Positions 26,834 through 36,402 of a DNA stretch of 64,000 nt are shown piece after piece. The translations under genes were made by a program, and so were the position numbers. This DNA comes from Pirellulales bacterium (GTDB taxonomy: Bacteria; Planctomycetota; Planctomycetia; Pirellulales; JACPPG01): the NCBI GenBank assembly GCA_036499395.1, contig DASYDW010000063.1:317911-381910 (forward strand). Reading direction: 5' to 3'. The stretch's first letter is position 1, and each line of letters starts with the position of its first letter. The notes beneath the pieces are model-generated. The model did no database searches. It was not told where the DNA came from and saw only the letters and a list, made by a program, of their open reading frames with translations.

Positions 26834-27208
26834 GTGAATTACGCACACCTGCGGCTGCAAGACCTAGGCGAGGTGTTAGTTGTCTATTTCCAGGAAGGAA
26901 CGCTGACGGACGGAAACGTGATCGAGAAAATCGGGCACGAATTTAATGACGTCGCCCTCGAGGCGTCTGGAAATCGCAAGCTGCTGATCAATTTCCAGGG
27001 CGTGAAATTCATGTCGTCGGCGATGCTCGGCAAGCTGTTGCCGCTGCACAAGAAGTGCAAGAACGACAAGATCGTCTTGAAGTTCTGCAACATCTCGCCC
27101 AACCTGCTCGAGGTCTTCAAGATCACGAACCTCACCAAGCTGTTCGATATCTCGAACAGTGAAGCAGACGCGGTCGCTTCGTTCGGCAAGCGCGGCTTCT
27201 TTAGCTAA
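26834..27208 (+). CDS. STAS-domain anti-sigma-factor antagonist-like protein
   Basis: The 124-residue product is a single STAS domain. It carries RKLLINFQGVKFMSSAMLGKLL, where the Ser pair sits at the position phosphorylated in SpoIIAA/RsbV, and ends with the typical LLEVFKITNLTKLFDI helix. Start GTG 26834 follows a GGGGAG site. Such proteins sequester an anti-sigma kinase or act in other partner-switch pathways. No kinase or phosphatase partner is adjacent, so its target cannot be told from this window. Confidence 0.9.
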   Translation: MNYAHLRLQDLGEVLVVYFQEGTLTDGNVIEKIGHEFNDVALEASGNRKLLINFQGVKFMSSAMLGKLLPLHKKCKNDKIVLKFCNISPNLLEVFKITNLTKLFDISNSEADAVASFGKRGFFS

Positions 27209-27308
27209 CAGGTCGGGAAGTATCCCCAGCGCGGCCACGGACCGCGCAGCAGCTCGGCTAAAACTGCGCCTCAGATGCGCAAGCGCGACCGATCAGATCC
27301 CGAAGCGG

Positions 27309-27524
27309 TTAAGCAGCCTTGCGCCGCTTCTCCTGGGGGGCGTTTGCTTGTTTTCGCGTCGGCCCAGCGGTGTCGATCGGCAATTCGGTCGTGGCCTGAT
27401 TGCTGCGCTCGCGTCGCGATATCGCAGCGACGGAGTAGACACCGCGAACGCCGACACCGATCGCGATCGCCGCGACCGCTAACCCGATCTCCAAGAGAGT
27501 GTCGATCCTGGTCAGGTAGTGCAT
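27309..27524 (-). CDS. Possible small single-pass membrane protein, 71 aa
   Basis: From ATG 27524 the frame encodes 71 residues: a short N-terminus (MHYLTRIDTLLEI), one transmembrane helix (GLAVAAIAIGVGVRGVYSVAAI), and a basic hydrophilic tail ending KRRKAA. That topology is plausible for a real membrane protein and unlike the surrounding shadow frames. The frame is open to 27692, but the upstream part is not convincing. It lies alone between two plus-strand genes. I do not recognise a family, and it could still be spurious. Confidence 0.4.
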   Translation of the reverse strand: MHYLTRIDTLLEIGLAVAAIAIGVGVRGVYSVAAISRRERSNQATTELPIDTAGPTRKQANAPQEKRRKAA

Positions 27525-27739
27525 GCTTGCCCGTCTGCTCTGGAGGCCAAAGGCTGCCACCGCGCGTGCTAATGAGTGCCGCGCGGGGCGCTCCCTGTTG
27601 AATTGGATCGGCGTCCCATGAGAACAAAATTTGCTAGCATGGCGGCCGGGCATGATTTGCCGCCCAGGTAAGCTGTAGCGACACGTAAACATCTATCGCG
27701 CATGCCGTGAACACGAAGTCCCAAAGGGAGCGATCAAGA

Positions 27740-28936
27740 ATGCCGCTCGACGTCAGCGAGAAGTTGCGCGACGCCGTGATACGCGAGCGGTTGATCGAAA
27801 CCGCGCAGCGCCTCGTGGCCGTCCCAAGTCCAACCGGCGACGCAGGCCAGGCAGCAAATTGCCTTGCCGAGTTGCTCCAGGCCGAGGGCTTCACAGTTGA
27901 GCGGCCGATCGCGGACCATGCGGCGGCGCCGGCCGTGGTCGTTCGATTCGACAGCGGGCGGCCTGGTCGCACTCTGCAATTCCACGGCCACCTCGATACG
28001 GTCCATTTGCCCTTCGTGCCGCCGGCGATCATCGACGGGAATTTAACCGGCAGCGGTGCCTCGGACATGAAAGGAGGGCTGGCGGCCGCGGTCGAGGCGC
28101 TACTTGTGTTGCGTGACACGGCCAGCTTAACAGGCGGCGCCGTCCTATTCGTCGCGCACGATTTGCACGAAGCTCCCTGGGGACTGGGACAACAGCTCAA
28201 CGCGCTGATCGCCAACGGTGTTCATGGTGACGCCGTGCTGATTCCGGAACCACTCTCAGGCGCTCTGCCCACGGCCGGCCGCGGTTCGGCCACGTGGAAG
28301 GTCACACTGCGCCGCGCAGGCGCGCCTGTACACGAGGTGATGCGTTCGCAGGACGAGCCAAGTGTGATCAATGCCGGCGCCGAGTTGATCAGCACATTGG
28401 CGCGTTTGTCCGAGAGACTAGCGCAACAGAAACATCCGGTCGCAGACTGCGAGACGGTCTTCGTCGGCCAGGTGCATAGCGGCGAGATCTACAACCAGTA
28501 CCCGCAAGAATGCTGGCTCGAGGGGACGCGGCGCTGGCTGCCGGAGACGGATGTAGTTGCCGTCGAACGAGAGTTTCGCGCTGTCGTGGCGGACGTTGCC
28601 GCCCGCACCGGCACGACCGCTCATATCGAGTGGCGACCGGTTCGGGGGGCCTTTATGCTCGACACTAACGATCCGCTTGTGACGACGTTCCAACGGGCCT
28701 TTGTCGAGCAGTGCGGTCAGCCGCTCGCTCGCGGCGCGAAGCCATTCGTCGACGACGGAAATAGCTTCTGGGCGCTAGCGCGCGTCCCCGCGATCACGCA
28801 TGGCCCCCGCGCAGGCGGGCAGCACACCGTAAACGAGTGGGTTTCGATCGACGACCTGGTGCGCGTTGCGCATCTATACGCGCTAGTGGCCACGCTCTAT
28901 TGCCCAGCCGTGCCGGAAGAATCTGGATCCGCCTAA
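27740..28936 (+). CDS. M20-family metallopeptidase/deacylase (ArgE/DapE-like)
   Basis: The product has 398 residues. Metal-site motifs of the M20 family are visible: QFHGHLDTV (His and catalytic Asp), GASDMKGGLAAAVEALL, HDLHEAPWG in place of the usual DEE motif, and the C-terminal GPRAGGQHTVNEWV His. A central lid/dimerisation domain covers about 170-290. Members hydrolyse N-acyl amino acids or peptides. The substrate is undetermined. Start ATG 27740 has GGGAG ten bases upstream; a GTG at 27707 would add 11 residues. Confidence 0.9.
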   Translation: MPLDVSEKLRDAVIRERLIETAQRLVAVPSPTGDAGQAANCLAELLQAEGFTVERPIADHAAAPAVVVRFDSGRPGRTLQFHGHLDTVHLPFVPPAIIDGNLTGSGASDMKGGLAAAVEALLVLRDTASLTGGAVLFVAHDLHEAPWGLGQQLNALIANGVHGDAVLIPEPLSGALPTAGRGSATWKVTLRRAGAPVHEVMRSQDEPSVINAGAELISTLARLSERLAQQKHPVADCETVFVGQVHSGEIYNQYPQECWLEGTRRWLPETDVVAVEREFRAVVADVAARTGTTAHIEWRPVRGAFMLDTNDPLVTTFQRAFVEQCGQPLARGAKPFVDDGNSFWALARVPAITHGPRAGGQHTVNEWVSIDDLVRVAHLYALVATLYCPAVPEESGSA

Positions 28937-28960
28937 CTCGAAGGCAACCGAGTCCGTGGG

Positions 28961-29284
28961 CTACTTGCCCATGTCCTTCAATTGCTTCAGGGCGCGAACC
29001 GTGATCTTGGTCGAGGCGGGCTTGGCCGGCACGTCCATCGTTTCACCCGGCTTGAACGGGTTGGGGACGCCGGTCCGAGCCGGCTTGGCCGGAACGTGCT
29101 TGCGCTCGATCTTCACCAGACCCGGAATCGTGAACGAACCAGGACCGTCGAGGGCGCTGCCGATTTCCTCGCTCAAAGCGTCGAAAACGGCACTGATCTG
29201 CCCCTTCGACAACTGCGTCTTCTCGGCGAGCGACGTAAGAATTTCCGTCTTGGTCGGGGCCTTCTTGGATGCGTCTGGCGTCAT
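28961..29284 (-). CDS. HU/IHF-family DNA-binding protein
   Basis: The product has 107 residues, slightly longer than HU (about 90). The fold signature is clear: KTEILTSLAEKTQLSKGQISAVFDALSEEI (helical pair), GSFTIPGLVKIERKHVPAK (start of the beta arm), and the TKITVRALKQLKDM C-terminal helix. The arm carries NPFKPGETMDVPAKPAS. It probably acts as a nucleoid-associated protein that bends DNA. A ribosome site AGGACAGG precedes ATG 29284. The Ala/Lys/Pro content is typical of planctomycete HU variants, though I cannot assign it to a named paralogue. Confidence 0.92.
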   Translation of the reverse strand: MTPDASKKAPTKTEILTSLAEKTQLSKGQISAVFDALSEEIGSALDGPGSFTIPGLVKIERKHVPAKPARTGVPNPFKPGETMDVPAKPASTKITVRALKQLKDMGK

Positions 29285-29731
29285 GATTCGACCTGTCCTT
29301 ATGGAATTGTGTTGTGCGGGCGACTATGCCGTGTGCGAAGAACGTCGACTGCTCTCGATCGGCCTCGCCGCAGATACCGCCGCGCCGGCTCTGGTGAACA
29401 GCACAATCGGAGCGATCCAACCCGTGACCACGGGATTGAACATCCGAACATTAAAAACGACGCCGGACGTGCTGGCAACCGCAAAATCCAGCCTGGCGCG
29501 GGCCGGATCATGGTCACCTTGGCGGCCGCGGCCCCCTCTCTCGTACCCCCCCTTATGCCAGCGCCATCGGCTGAAACATCGCCTAAGAACTCGCTCGATG
29601 GACAAAGCTGCGAGCCAGTCTGCGATTGGTCGATACCTGGTACAGCATGTATACTTACAGAGAACGGAAGCTGCTCCCTTCCCTAGTCTGCTAGCCCCCT
29701 GCCGGGACTCGGCATAATGCGCATGCGATCC
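29285..29731. other. Divergent intergenic region between HU and metal-efflux genes
   Basis: This stretch of about 450 bases holds no convincing gene on either strand; open frames are Arg/Pro-rich shadows. A weak plus-strand promoter candidate lies at 29626-29655, listed separately. I see no terminator, tRNA or repeat. Confidence 0.5.
29626..29655 (+). promoter_or_regulatory. Weak sigma70-like promoter for the metal-efflux genes
   Basis: TATACT (29650-29655) is a good -10 match. With an 18-base spacer, the -35 would be TTGGTC, matching only three of six consensus bases. It points to the His-rich protein gene about 75 bases downstream. Confidence 0.3.
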
Positions 29732-30205
29732 ATGGAACGCTGCACGAGATTGGTCGGCGTAGCCCTGCTGTTTACGGCGGGCTTTTCGACCGGATTGCAA
29801 CACGCGCATCCCGGTGGATCAACGCCGCACGATCATCACCACGTCCGCCACACCGCGACGCTAGGCGTTCAGGAACCCGCATCCGATACGGCCGTCTGGC
29901 TGGCGGCGCCGTTGCACATGCATGTCTTTCTGCTCGGCTTTCAGTTCACCTTGCCCACGCAAGAGGAATCGAATTCCGAGCCCACCCCCGGCGAGCACAT
30001 GCTGGTAGTGCGATTGATGGGGGATGATCTGACCGATTCGGCCGTACGTCTGCCGGCCGATACCGGCATCGCCCCCTTGGTCGCGGCGCCCATGAGTCTG
30101 CCCCTGGCTCCCGTCCAGCAGATCGTCGCGCCATGCAATTGGCAGAACGCCTCACCGCTGTGTGATTTAGCGCGCCACGAGCGCTCAGGCGTTTTACGGG
30201 CCTGA
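29732..30205 (+). CDS. His-rich exported protein upstream of metal efflux genes
   Basis: From ATG 29732 the product has 157 residues (in-frame ATGs at 29717 and 29723 are alternatives). A signal-peptide-like N-terminus (VGVALLFTAGFSTG) precedes a His-rich stretch (LQHAHPGGSTPHDHHHVRH) and a second His/Met patch (LHMHVF). Two Cys occur near the C-terminus. Clusters of His after a signal peptide suggest periplasmic metal binding. The gene heads a co-directional set with a second His-rich lipoprotein and an RND pump, which supports that reading. I know of no named family. Confidence 0.65.
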   Translation: MERCTRLVGVALLFTAGFSTGLQHAHPGGSTPHDHHHVRHTATLGVQEPASDTAVWLAAPLHMHVFLLGFQFTLPTQEESNSEPTPGEHMLVVRLMGDDLTDSAVRLPADTGIAPLVAAPMSLPLAPVQQIVAPCNWQNASPLCDLARHERSGVLRA

Positions 30206-30339
30206 TTCTCTCTGCGCGACAGCATTGCTGTTGTGCGCTTCCGACCGCTCACGGCGCCACGTTAATCGGCGCCGCCGTGCGTTCCTCCGTGACGTGCCTA
30301 ACCCGTTCGCGATCCTTTGCGTTCGACGCCGGATTCATC

Positions 30340-30960
30340 ATGTCCGTTTACCTAGGCCGAAACTTGCTGTCCCAGACTGCTGTCGCGGCTGCGTGCGCGC
30401 TGTTGGCATTGGGCCTGCTGGGGACAGGCTGCGCAAAGCGCGAGACGGCTAACGCCGAACACGGCCACCACGACGAGGATAGTCACGGCCATGAACATCA
30501 CGATCACGAGGAGGGGGAGGAGGGCGATCATGACGAAGCCCCGCTCAGCGAAGCCGATATCGATATGCCGCGCGACTTCCGCGGCGCGACCGAACGTCTT
30601 GGTGATTACCGTCGTCGGATCCTTTCGGCCATTATTTCCAAGCATGCGCATGACGCACACCGCCCGCTGGACGAAATGGACCTCGTGATTACGAAGCTGA
30701 TGGTGCTCGCCCGTGATAGCGGCGTTCCCCGCGGCGATTGGGAGGAAGTGAACCTAGCCCGGCGCGAGTTACGCGCCCAGTTCGACATCGCCCACGCCGC
30801 CATCGATAAAGAAGAAACGCCCGATGTGGCCCGGCTAGAAGAGAGCACCGCGGCGCCGCTCGCTCGACTCGAGGCGATCGCCGCGCGCGTGCCTGCGACG
30901 CGCGAGGCCGAGGCGCAACCAGTCCATGAATCCGCGCGTGCCGAGGAGGCACAACCATGA
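30340..30960 (+). CDS. His/Asp/Glu-rich lipoprotein of the metal efflux locus
   Basis: The product has 206 residues. I start at ATG 30340, which places a lipoprotein signal (LLALGLLGTGCAK) at the N-terminus; the longer frame begins at 30277. Directly after the lipidated Cys comes a dense metal-binding-type stretch: HGHHDEDSHGHEHHDHEEG, then more Asp/Glu. The remaining 140 residues look alpha-helical (RLGDYRRRILSAIISKHAHDAHRPLDEMD). The stop overlaps the adaptor start (ATGA). A periplasmic metal sponge or sensor that hands ions to the pump is plausible but inferred. Confidence 0.75.
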   Translation: MSVYLGRNLLSQTAVAAACALLALGLLGTGCAKRETANAEHGHHDEDSHGHEHHDHEEGEEGDHDEAPLSEADIDMPRDFRGATERLGDYRRRILSAIISKHAHDAHRPLDEMDLVITKLMVLARDSGVPRGDWEEVNLARRELRAQFDIAHAAIDKEETPDVARLEESTAAPLARLEAIAARVPATREAEAQPVHESARAEEAQP

Positions 30961-33047
30961 CGACGGACCGACGAATGAGAGCCTTAATACTTGTACTGAC
31001 CGTCGCCTTGCTGCGCGTTGTCGCAGCGACAAACATCGCATTGGCCCACGGAGGGCATGACAATTTGCCAAGCAGCGGCGTGGCCGTGCGCAGCGATCGG
31101 CTGCTGATTTCGCCCGAGTCCGAAAAATCGCTCGGTATCGCCACAACGGTTCTGCATCTGCGCGACTTGGAACGCGACATCATGGCCAACGCCACGGTCG
31201 AGATTCCCTGGCGAACGCACGCTTTCGCCACGTCGCTTGTCGCCGGTCGCATTGCCGATGTGCTGGTCCAGCCGGGTGACACCGTCAAGCTAGGGCAGCC
31301 ACTGGCCGAGGTCGAAAGCCAGGAGATCGAAACGTTGCAGCTCGAACTGTTGAAGGCGGCCACCGAATTCACGCTGGCCAGCCGATTGCTCGAGCAGCGC
31401 GGGGGGCTGGCCTCGAGTGGCAGCATCTCGGAGCGGCGCGTGCTCGAGTCGCAGGCCACGCGCGACCAGTGGGCCGCCGAACGGGGCATCGCCATTCGTA
31501 AGCTCATGTCGTTGGGCTTCACCGGTCGCATGATCGACGAAGTGCTATCCACCCGGCAGCCGATTCGCACGATTCCCATCACCAGCCCGCTGGCGGGAGT
31601 CGTCTCTGTGGCGAACGTTCGCGTGGGGCAAGTCGTTTCGCCGTGGCAACAGGTGTACGAGATCGTCAACCTCGATACGGTCTGGGTACACGGCCAGGTA
31701 CTGGAAACTGATAGTACGTCGGTCGCCGAAAAGCAGCCCGTCGACATTCTGGTCGAAGCACTGCCGGACAAAATTTTCAGGGGCGAGGTCGACCATGTCG
31801 GCGTGAAGCTCGATCCCGAGTCGCGCAGCCTGCACGTGCATGTCGAGGTCGACAATCACGAGAAGCTGCTGCGCGAGGGGACGTTCTGCCGCCTGCGCAT
31901 TCGTGCGAACGTCGCGCCGGAAGCCATCGCCTGCCCTTACGATGCAATCGTCGATCCCGGTGGTTCACCGTGGGTGCTCGTCGAGGAACGTCCCGGCACC
32001 TTCGTGCGGCAACCGGTAAAGCTGGGCATGCGTAGCGGCAACATGGTCGAGATTCTCGACGGCGTATTTCCCGGCGATCCGGTCGTCGTTACGGGCAAGC
32101 ACGAATTAGCTTCGCTCTTTCCGGCCGAGTACGCTACGCCGACATCAAGCACGGGCAACGTCGCGAACACGACAACCGGCACGCGCTCGACAATATCTCC
32201 TTCGAAGCCGCATGAAATCATTGCCCAAGCGCAGATCGAACTGCCCACGGACAAGAAGGCGATGGCCTATTCGACCGTCACCGGGCGTATCGCTCGCATA
32301 CTCGTCGAACACGGCGAGCGGGTGAAAGCTGGTCAGGTGCTGGCCGAGGTGGAAAGCCTGGAACTGCGTAACGTGCAACTCGACCTGCTGCGCGCGAAAT
32401 CTCAATTGAAGCTATCTCGCAAGTTGCTGGATCAGTACAAGCGTCTGTCCACCAATGGTGGCATCGCGGAAAAAGATTTGTGGGAGACGCAATCCGAAAC
32501 CGAGAATCTGGAATCGACGGTTGCCAGCCTCAAGAACAAGCTTTCGTTGTTGGGGCTTTCTGCTGACGAAATACAACAGATCTCGCAGTTGGACATTACG
32601 GCCGTCGCCACCGAGGACTTTCGCACGACCAGCGCCATCCGCTCGCCGATTGACGGCCGGATCACACTTTTTGATCTGTCGATCGGTCAGGTCGTGCGGC
32701 CGCAGGACGAGCTCTTCGAGATTCAAGACAACTCGCGCGTCGTGGCGCGTGGCTACGTTCACGAACAAGACTCCGTCGCGGTCGGACTCGGTCAGCCGGT
32801 GACCGTGGCCATCACCGCCGATCCCAACTTCGCGGCCCGCGGCACCGTCGATCGCGCAGCGCCCACGTTATCGGCCTGGGGCCGAGCGATGAGCGTTTGG
32901 GTCGAGCTTGACAATCACGGCGGCGAGTTGAAAGAGGGGATGCTGGCCCGGCTGTCCATCGTGCCCAAAGCTTCCCTACAGGAAACCGCGGCCGACGGTG
33001 CGTCACGAACGGAATCGCACAGCGCGCACAAGGTGACATCGCCATGA
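30957..33047 (+). CDS. RND efflux periplasmic adaptor with two tandem adaptor units
   Basis: The product has 696 residues, nearly twice the usual adaptor length. After a signal peptide and AHGGHD, residues about 50-395 form a complete CusB/CzcB-like unit: lipoyl halves (VAGRIADVLVQPGDTVKLG and SPLAGVVSVANVRVGQVV), a hairpin, a beta-barrel and a membrane-proximal domain. A Thr/Ser linker follows. A second unit covers about 420-680 (VTGRIARILVEHGERVKAG and SPIDGRITLFDLSIGQVV), again with a coiled-coil hairpin (QLDLLRAKSQLKLSRKLLDQYKRL), but without the final domain. In the family, adaptors bridge pump and outer-membrane channel. The ATGA overlap couples it to the lipoprotein. Confidence 0.9.
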   Translation: MTTDRRMRALILVLTVALLRVVAATNIALAHGGHDNLPSSGVAVRSDRLLISPESEKSLGIATTVLHLRDLERDIMANATVEIPWRTHAFATSLVAGRIADVLVQPGDTVKLGQPLAEVESQEIETLQLELLKAATEFTLASRLLEQRGGLASSGSISERRVLESQATRDQWAAERGIAIRKLMSLGFTGRMIDEVLSTRQPIRTIPITSPLAGVVSVANVRVGQVVSPWQQVYEIVNLDTVWVHGQVLETDSTSVAEKQPVDILVEALPDKIFRGEVDHVGVKLDPESRSLHVHVEVDNHEKLLREGTFCRLRIRANVAPEAIACPYDAIVDPGGSPWVLVEERPGTFVRQPVKLGMRSGNMVEILDGVFPGDPVVVTGKHELASLFPAEYATPTSSTGNVANTTTGTRSTISPSKPHEIIAQAQIELPTDKKAMAYSTVTGRIARILVEHGERVKAGQVLAEVESLELRNVQLDLLRAKSQLKLSRKLLDQYKRLSTNGGIAEKDLWETQSETENLESTVASLKNKLSLLGLSADEIQQISQLDITAVATEDFRTTSAIRSPIDGRITLFDLSIGQVVRPQDELFEIQDNSRVVARGYVHEQDSVAVGLGQPVTVAITADPNFAARGTVDRAAPTLSAWGRAMSVWVELDNHGGELKEGMLARLSIVPKASLQETAADGASRTESHSAHKVTSP

Positions 33048-33096
33048 GGAATTTTCGCACAATCATGGATCATTCGGCGTCACGCGGGAGGGGCAG

Positions 33097-36000
33097 ATGC
33101 TGAATCGCATCATTGCGATGTCGCTGAAAAACCGCGCCCTGGTACTGGCCGCCACAGTCGTGCTGCTAGCCTACGGCGGTTATGTGGCCTCGAGCTTGCC
33201 GATCGACGTCTTTCCCGACCTGAATCGCCCCACGGTCACGATCCTTACCGAAGCGCCGGGCCTGGCGCCCGAGGAAGTCGAAACGCTGGTTACGTTCCCG
33301 ATTGAGTCGGTCCTCAACGGGGCGACCGACGTGCTGCGGGTCCGGTCGGCTTCCGGGATCGGCATCAGCATCGTGTGGGTTGAGTTCGAATGGGGAACCG
33401 ACATCTACGTCGACCGCCAGATCGTCAACGAAAAATTGCAACTCGCCCGGCCGCGCCTGCCCCGTGCCGTGAACCCGCTGATGGCGCCGATCAGCTCGAT
33501 CATGGGCGAAATCCTGCTGATCGGTATGCGCAGCGAGGGGGCCACCGACCCTATGGAGCTGCGCACGCTGGCCGATTGGTCAGTCCGGCCGCGATTGCTC
33601 GCGCAAAACGGCGTCTCACAAGTCGTGGTGATGGGAGGCTCGCTCAAGCAGTTTCAGGTTCTCACCTCGCCCGAACGATTGGCCCAATACAACGTCACGC
33701 TCGAAGAGTTGACGCAAGCCGTCGAGAAATCGAATGCCGTGACCGGCGGCGGCTTCTTGATTTCGGGCGGTGAAGAGTCGTTGATCCGCATCGTCGGGCG
33801 GGCCATCACGCTCGAGGATCTGGAAAACACCGTGGTCCGCCAGGGAGATCCTGTCGCGGTCACAGTTCGCCAGGTGGCGGACGTCCGCTATGGTGGCCCG
33901 CTCGCACGCGGCGATGGCAGCGTCAACAGCCAGCCCTCGGTGATTCTTACGGTACAGAAGCAGCCGGGCGCCGATACGCTGACGCTCGATCGAAAAATCC
34001 TCGCCACGCTCGAAGATATCCAGGCCACGCTGCCCGCGGATGTGAAGGTCGAAACCAACATCTTCCGACAGGCGAACTTCATCAACGTGGCGATCAAGAA
34101 CGTCGAAGAGGCGATCCGCGACGGCGCCGTGTGGGTCGTGGTCGTGTTGTTCTTGTTCTTGTGGAACTTTCGCACCAGCGCCATCACACTCACTGCCATC
34201 CCGCTGTCGATTATCGTCACGGCGCTAGTGTTCCACTTCTGCGGCCTGTCGATCAATACGATGACGCTGGGCGGACTGGCCGTGGCGATCGGCGAATTGG
34301 TCGACGATTCGATCGTCGACGTCGAAAACATCTACCGACGCTTAAAAGAAAACCGCGCCAAGCCGAAGCCCGATAATCCGATCAAGGTGATCTTTCTCGC
34401 CTCGGCCGAAGTGCGCAATAGCATCGTCTACGCCACGTTGATCGTGGTGCTGGTCGTGCTGCCGCTGTTTTCGTTGGGCGGCCTCGAAGGGCGCATGTTC
34501 GCCCCCTTGGGCCTGTCTTATCTGTTGACCCTGTTGGCATCGCTCGCCGTTTCACTGACGGTAACGCCGGTGCTGGCTTCGTACTTACTGCCGAAGGCAA
34601 AGTTCCTAGAGCATGCGCACGATCCGGTCCTGTTGCGCTGGCTGAAACGCCTCGACGAGAAGGTGCTGCACATTACGCTCCGACATGCCGGCATTGTGCT
34701 GGCTGTAACGGGCGTGCTGGCCACATTGTCGGTCGCGGCGGTGGCGTTCATGGGGGGTGAATTTATGCCCCCCTTCAACGAAGGTTCGCTCACGATCGGC
34801 GCAACGACGCCCCCCGCCACTAGCCTGGACGAATCCAACCGCATGGGCCGTCGCACCGAGGACCTGCTGCGCGAGGTGCCCGAGGTGACGCACACCTCGC
34901 GGCGCACCGGCCGCGCGGAGCTCGACGAGCACGCGGAGAATGTGAACTACTCCGAAATCGACGTCGGCCTGATCGAGCATGAACAACCCAAGCCCGGCTT
35001 GTTCTATGCCGTCCTACGGGCCATTCCTGGTGTGGCCGTGTTGGGTGTGAACGAGCAAGGTCGCCCGCGCGAGGAGGTGCTGGCCGATATCCGCACGCGT
35101 CTCTCGCAGGTGCCTGGCGTGGTTTACAACATCGGCCAGCCGATTTCTCACCGGCTCGATCACATCATGTCCGGCATCCGCGCGCAAATCGCGGTCAAAC
35201 TCTATGGCCCGGATTTACAAGTCTTGCGCGCCAAGGCGCGCGATATTTTCGGCATTATGCAAGACGTGCCCGGCATCGTCGATTTGCAAATCGAGCCGCA
35301 GGTCGAGATCCCGCAAGTGCGCGTCACGGTGTTGCGTGAAAATGCCGTTCGCTACGGATTGTCGCCGGCCGACGTGGCAGACGCCCTGGAAACTGCCCTG
35401 CAAGGACGCAAAGTGTCTCAGGTGCTGGAAGGGCAACGGACCTTCGACCTGGTCGTCTGGTTCGACGAAAAGTCACGCAACGATGTCGACGTGGTGCGAT
35501 CGACCTTGTTGACCACTCCCACAGGCGCTCACGTAGCGCTCGGTACCGTCGCCGAAGTCGTGCAAACCACGGGGCCGAACACGATCAATCGCGAGAACGT
35601 GGTGCGCCGGATCGTAGTCATGGCCAACGTGGCGGGCCGCGACCTGGTCGGCGTCGTTCACGACATTCAAGAGGGTGTCAGCGCCAAAGTGCTGCCTAAC
35701 TTGTCGGCCGGTTACTTCGTGGAATACGGTGGGCAATTCGAGGCGCAGCAAGAAGCCAACCTGCGACTGCTAATTCTAGGATGCGTCGCCGTGGCTGGTG
35801 TGTTCATGCTGCTGGTGAAATGCCTCGGCTCGTGGCGCGCGGCCCTACAGGTAATGGTCAACATTCCGCTCGCGGCGATCGGCGCCGTGCTGGCACTACT
35901 GCTGACGCAATGGCCAACAGCCGAGGCGTTGCACGACGTCCCGTTCTGGCAATGGCCGCACGTGTGGATACAAGCCACCAGCCTGTCGGTTGCGCACTGG

Positions 36001-36402
36001 GTCGGTTTCATCACGCTGATCGGCATCGTCAATCGCAACGGCATCATGATGATCTCGCATTACATTCACCTGATGCAGTTCGAAGGAGAGCACTTCGACG
36101 AAAAGATGATCATCCGCGGCAGCCTCGAGCGTTTGGCCCCCGTGCTGATGACCGCGCTCACAGCCACGATTGGGCTGGTTCCCCTGGCGATGGGCGCCGG
36201 CCAGACTGGCAAGGAAATTCTGCATCCGTTGGCCGTCGTCGTCATGGGCGGGCTCATCAGCTCGACATTGATGGATCAAATCGTCACGCCGGCCTTGTTC
36301 TTCAAATTCGGACGCAAGGTGTACGAACACCGCTTCGAAGAGCATCATGGCGAAAAAGCGCACGCCGCGGTCGAACGCCTGGCCGACGAGCTGGACGACT
36401 AG
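33097..36402 (+). CDS. Heavy-metal RND efflux pump (CusA/CzcA family)
   Basis: The product has 1101 residues with the RND layout: helix 1, periplasmic porter domain, helices 2-6, second porter domain, helices 7-12. Helix 4 carries VDDSIVDVENIYRRLKEN, which places acidic residues on the proton-relay helix as in heavy-metal RND pumps. SLPIDVFPDLNRPTVT and GEFMPPFNEGSL are also family features. A Trp-rich insertion (PFWQWPHVWIQA) sits between late helices. It exports metal ions using the proton gradient. Substrate cannot be read from sequence. No outer-membrane channel gene follows. Confidence 0.95.
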   Translation: MLNRIIAMSLKNRALVLAATVVLLAYGGYVASSLPIDVFPDLNRPTVTILTEAPGLAPEEVETLVTFPIESVLNGATDVLRVRSASGIGISIVWVEFEWGTDIYVDRQIVNEKLQLARPRLPRAVNPLMAPISSIMGEILLIGMRSEGATDPMELRTLADWSVRPRLLAQNGVSQVVVMGGSLKQFQVLTSPERLAQYNVTLEELTQAVEKSNAVTGGGFLISGGEESLIRIVGRAITLEDLENTVVRQGDPVAVTVRQVADVRYGGPLARGDGSVNSQPSVILTVQKQPGADTLTLDRKILATLEDIQATLPADVKVETNIFRQANFINVAIKNVEEAIRDGAVWVVVVLFLFLWNFRTSAITLTAIPLSIIVTALVFHFCGLSINTMTLGGLAVAIGELVDDSIVDVENIYRRLKENRAKPKPDNPIKVIFLASAEVRNSIVYATLIVVLVVLPLFSLGGLEGRMFAPLGLSYLLTLLASLAVSLTVTPVLASYLLPKAKFLEHAHDPVLLRWLKRLDEKVLHITLRHAGIVLAVTGVLATLSVAAVAFMGGEFMPPFNEGSLTIGATTPPATSLDESNRMGRRTEDLLREVPEVTHTSRRTGRAELDEHAENVNYSEIDVGLIEHEQPKPGLFYAVLRAIPGVAVLGVNEQGRPREEVLADIRTRLSQVPGVVYNIGQPISHRLDHIMSGIRAQIAVKLYGPDLQVLRAKARDIFGIMQDVPGIVDLQIEPQVEIPQVRVTVLRENAVRYGLSPADVADALETALQGRKVSQVLEGQRTFDLVVWFDEKSRNDVDVVRSTLLTTPTGAHVALGTVAEVVQTTGPNTINRENVVRRIVVMANVAGRDLVGVVHDIQEGVSAKVLPNLSAGYFVEYGGQFEAQQEANLRLLILGCVAVAGVFMLLVKCLGSWRAALQVMVNIPLAAIGAVLALLLTQWPTAEALHDVPFWQWPHVWIQATSLSVAHWVGFITLIGIVNRNGIMMISHYIHLMQFEGEHFDEKMIIRGSLERLAPVLMTALTATIGLVPLAMGAGQTGKEILHPLAVVVMGGLISSTLMDQIVTPALFFKFGRKVYEHRFEEHHGEKAHAAVERLADELDD

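Noticed and set aside
30689-31855. 388-codon minus-strand frame under the adaptor gene
   Set aside because: It is Ser/Arg/Thr/Cys-rich antisense of the lipoprotein and adaptor genes; no start signal or domain.
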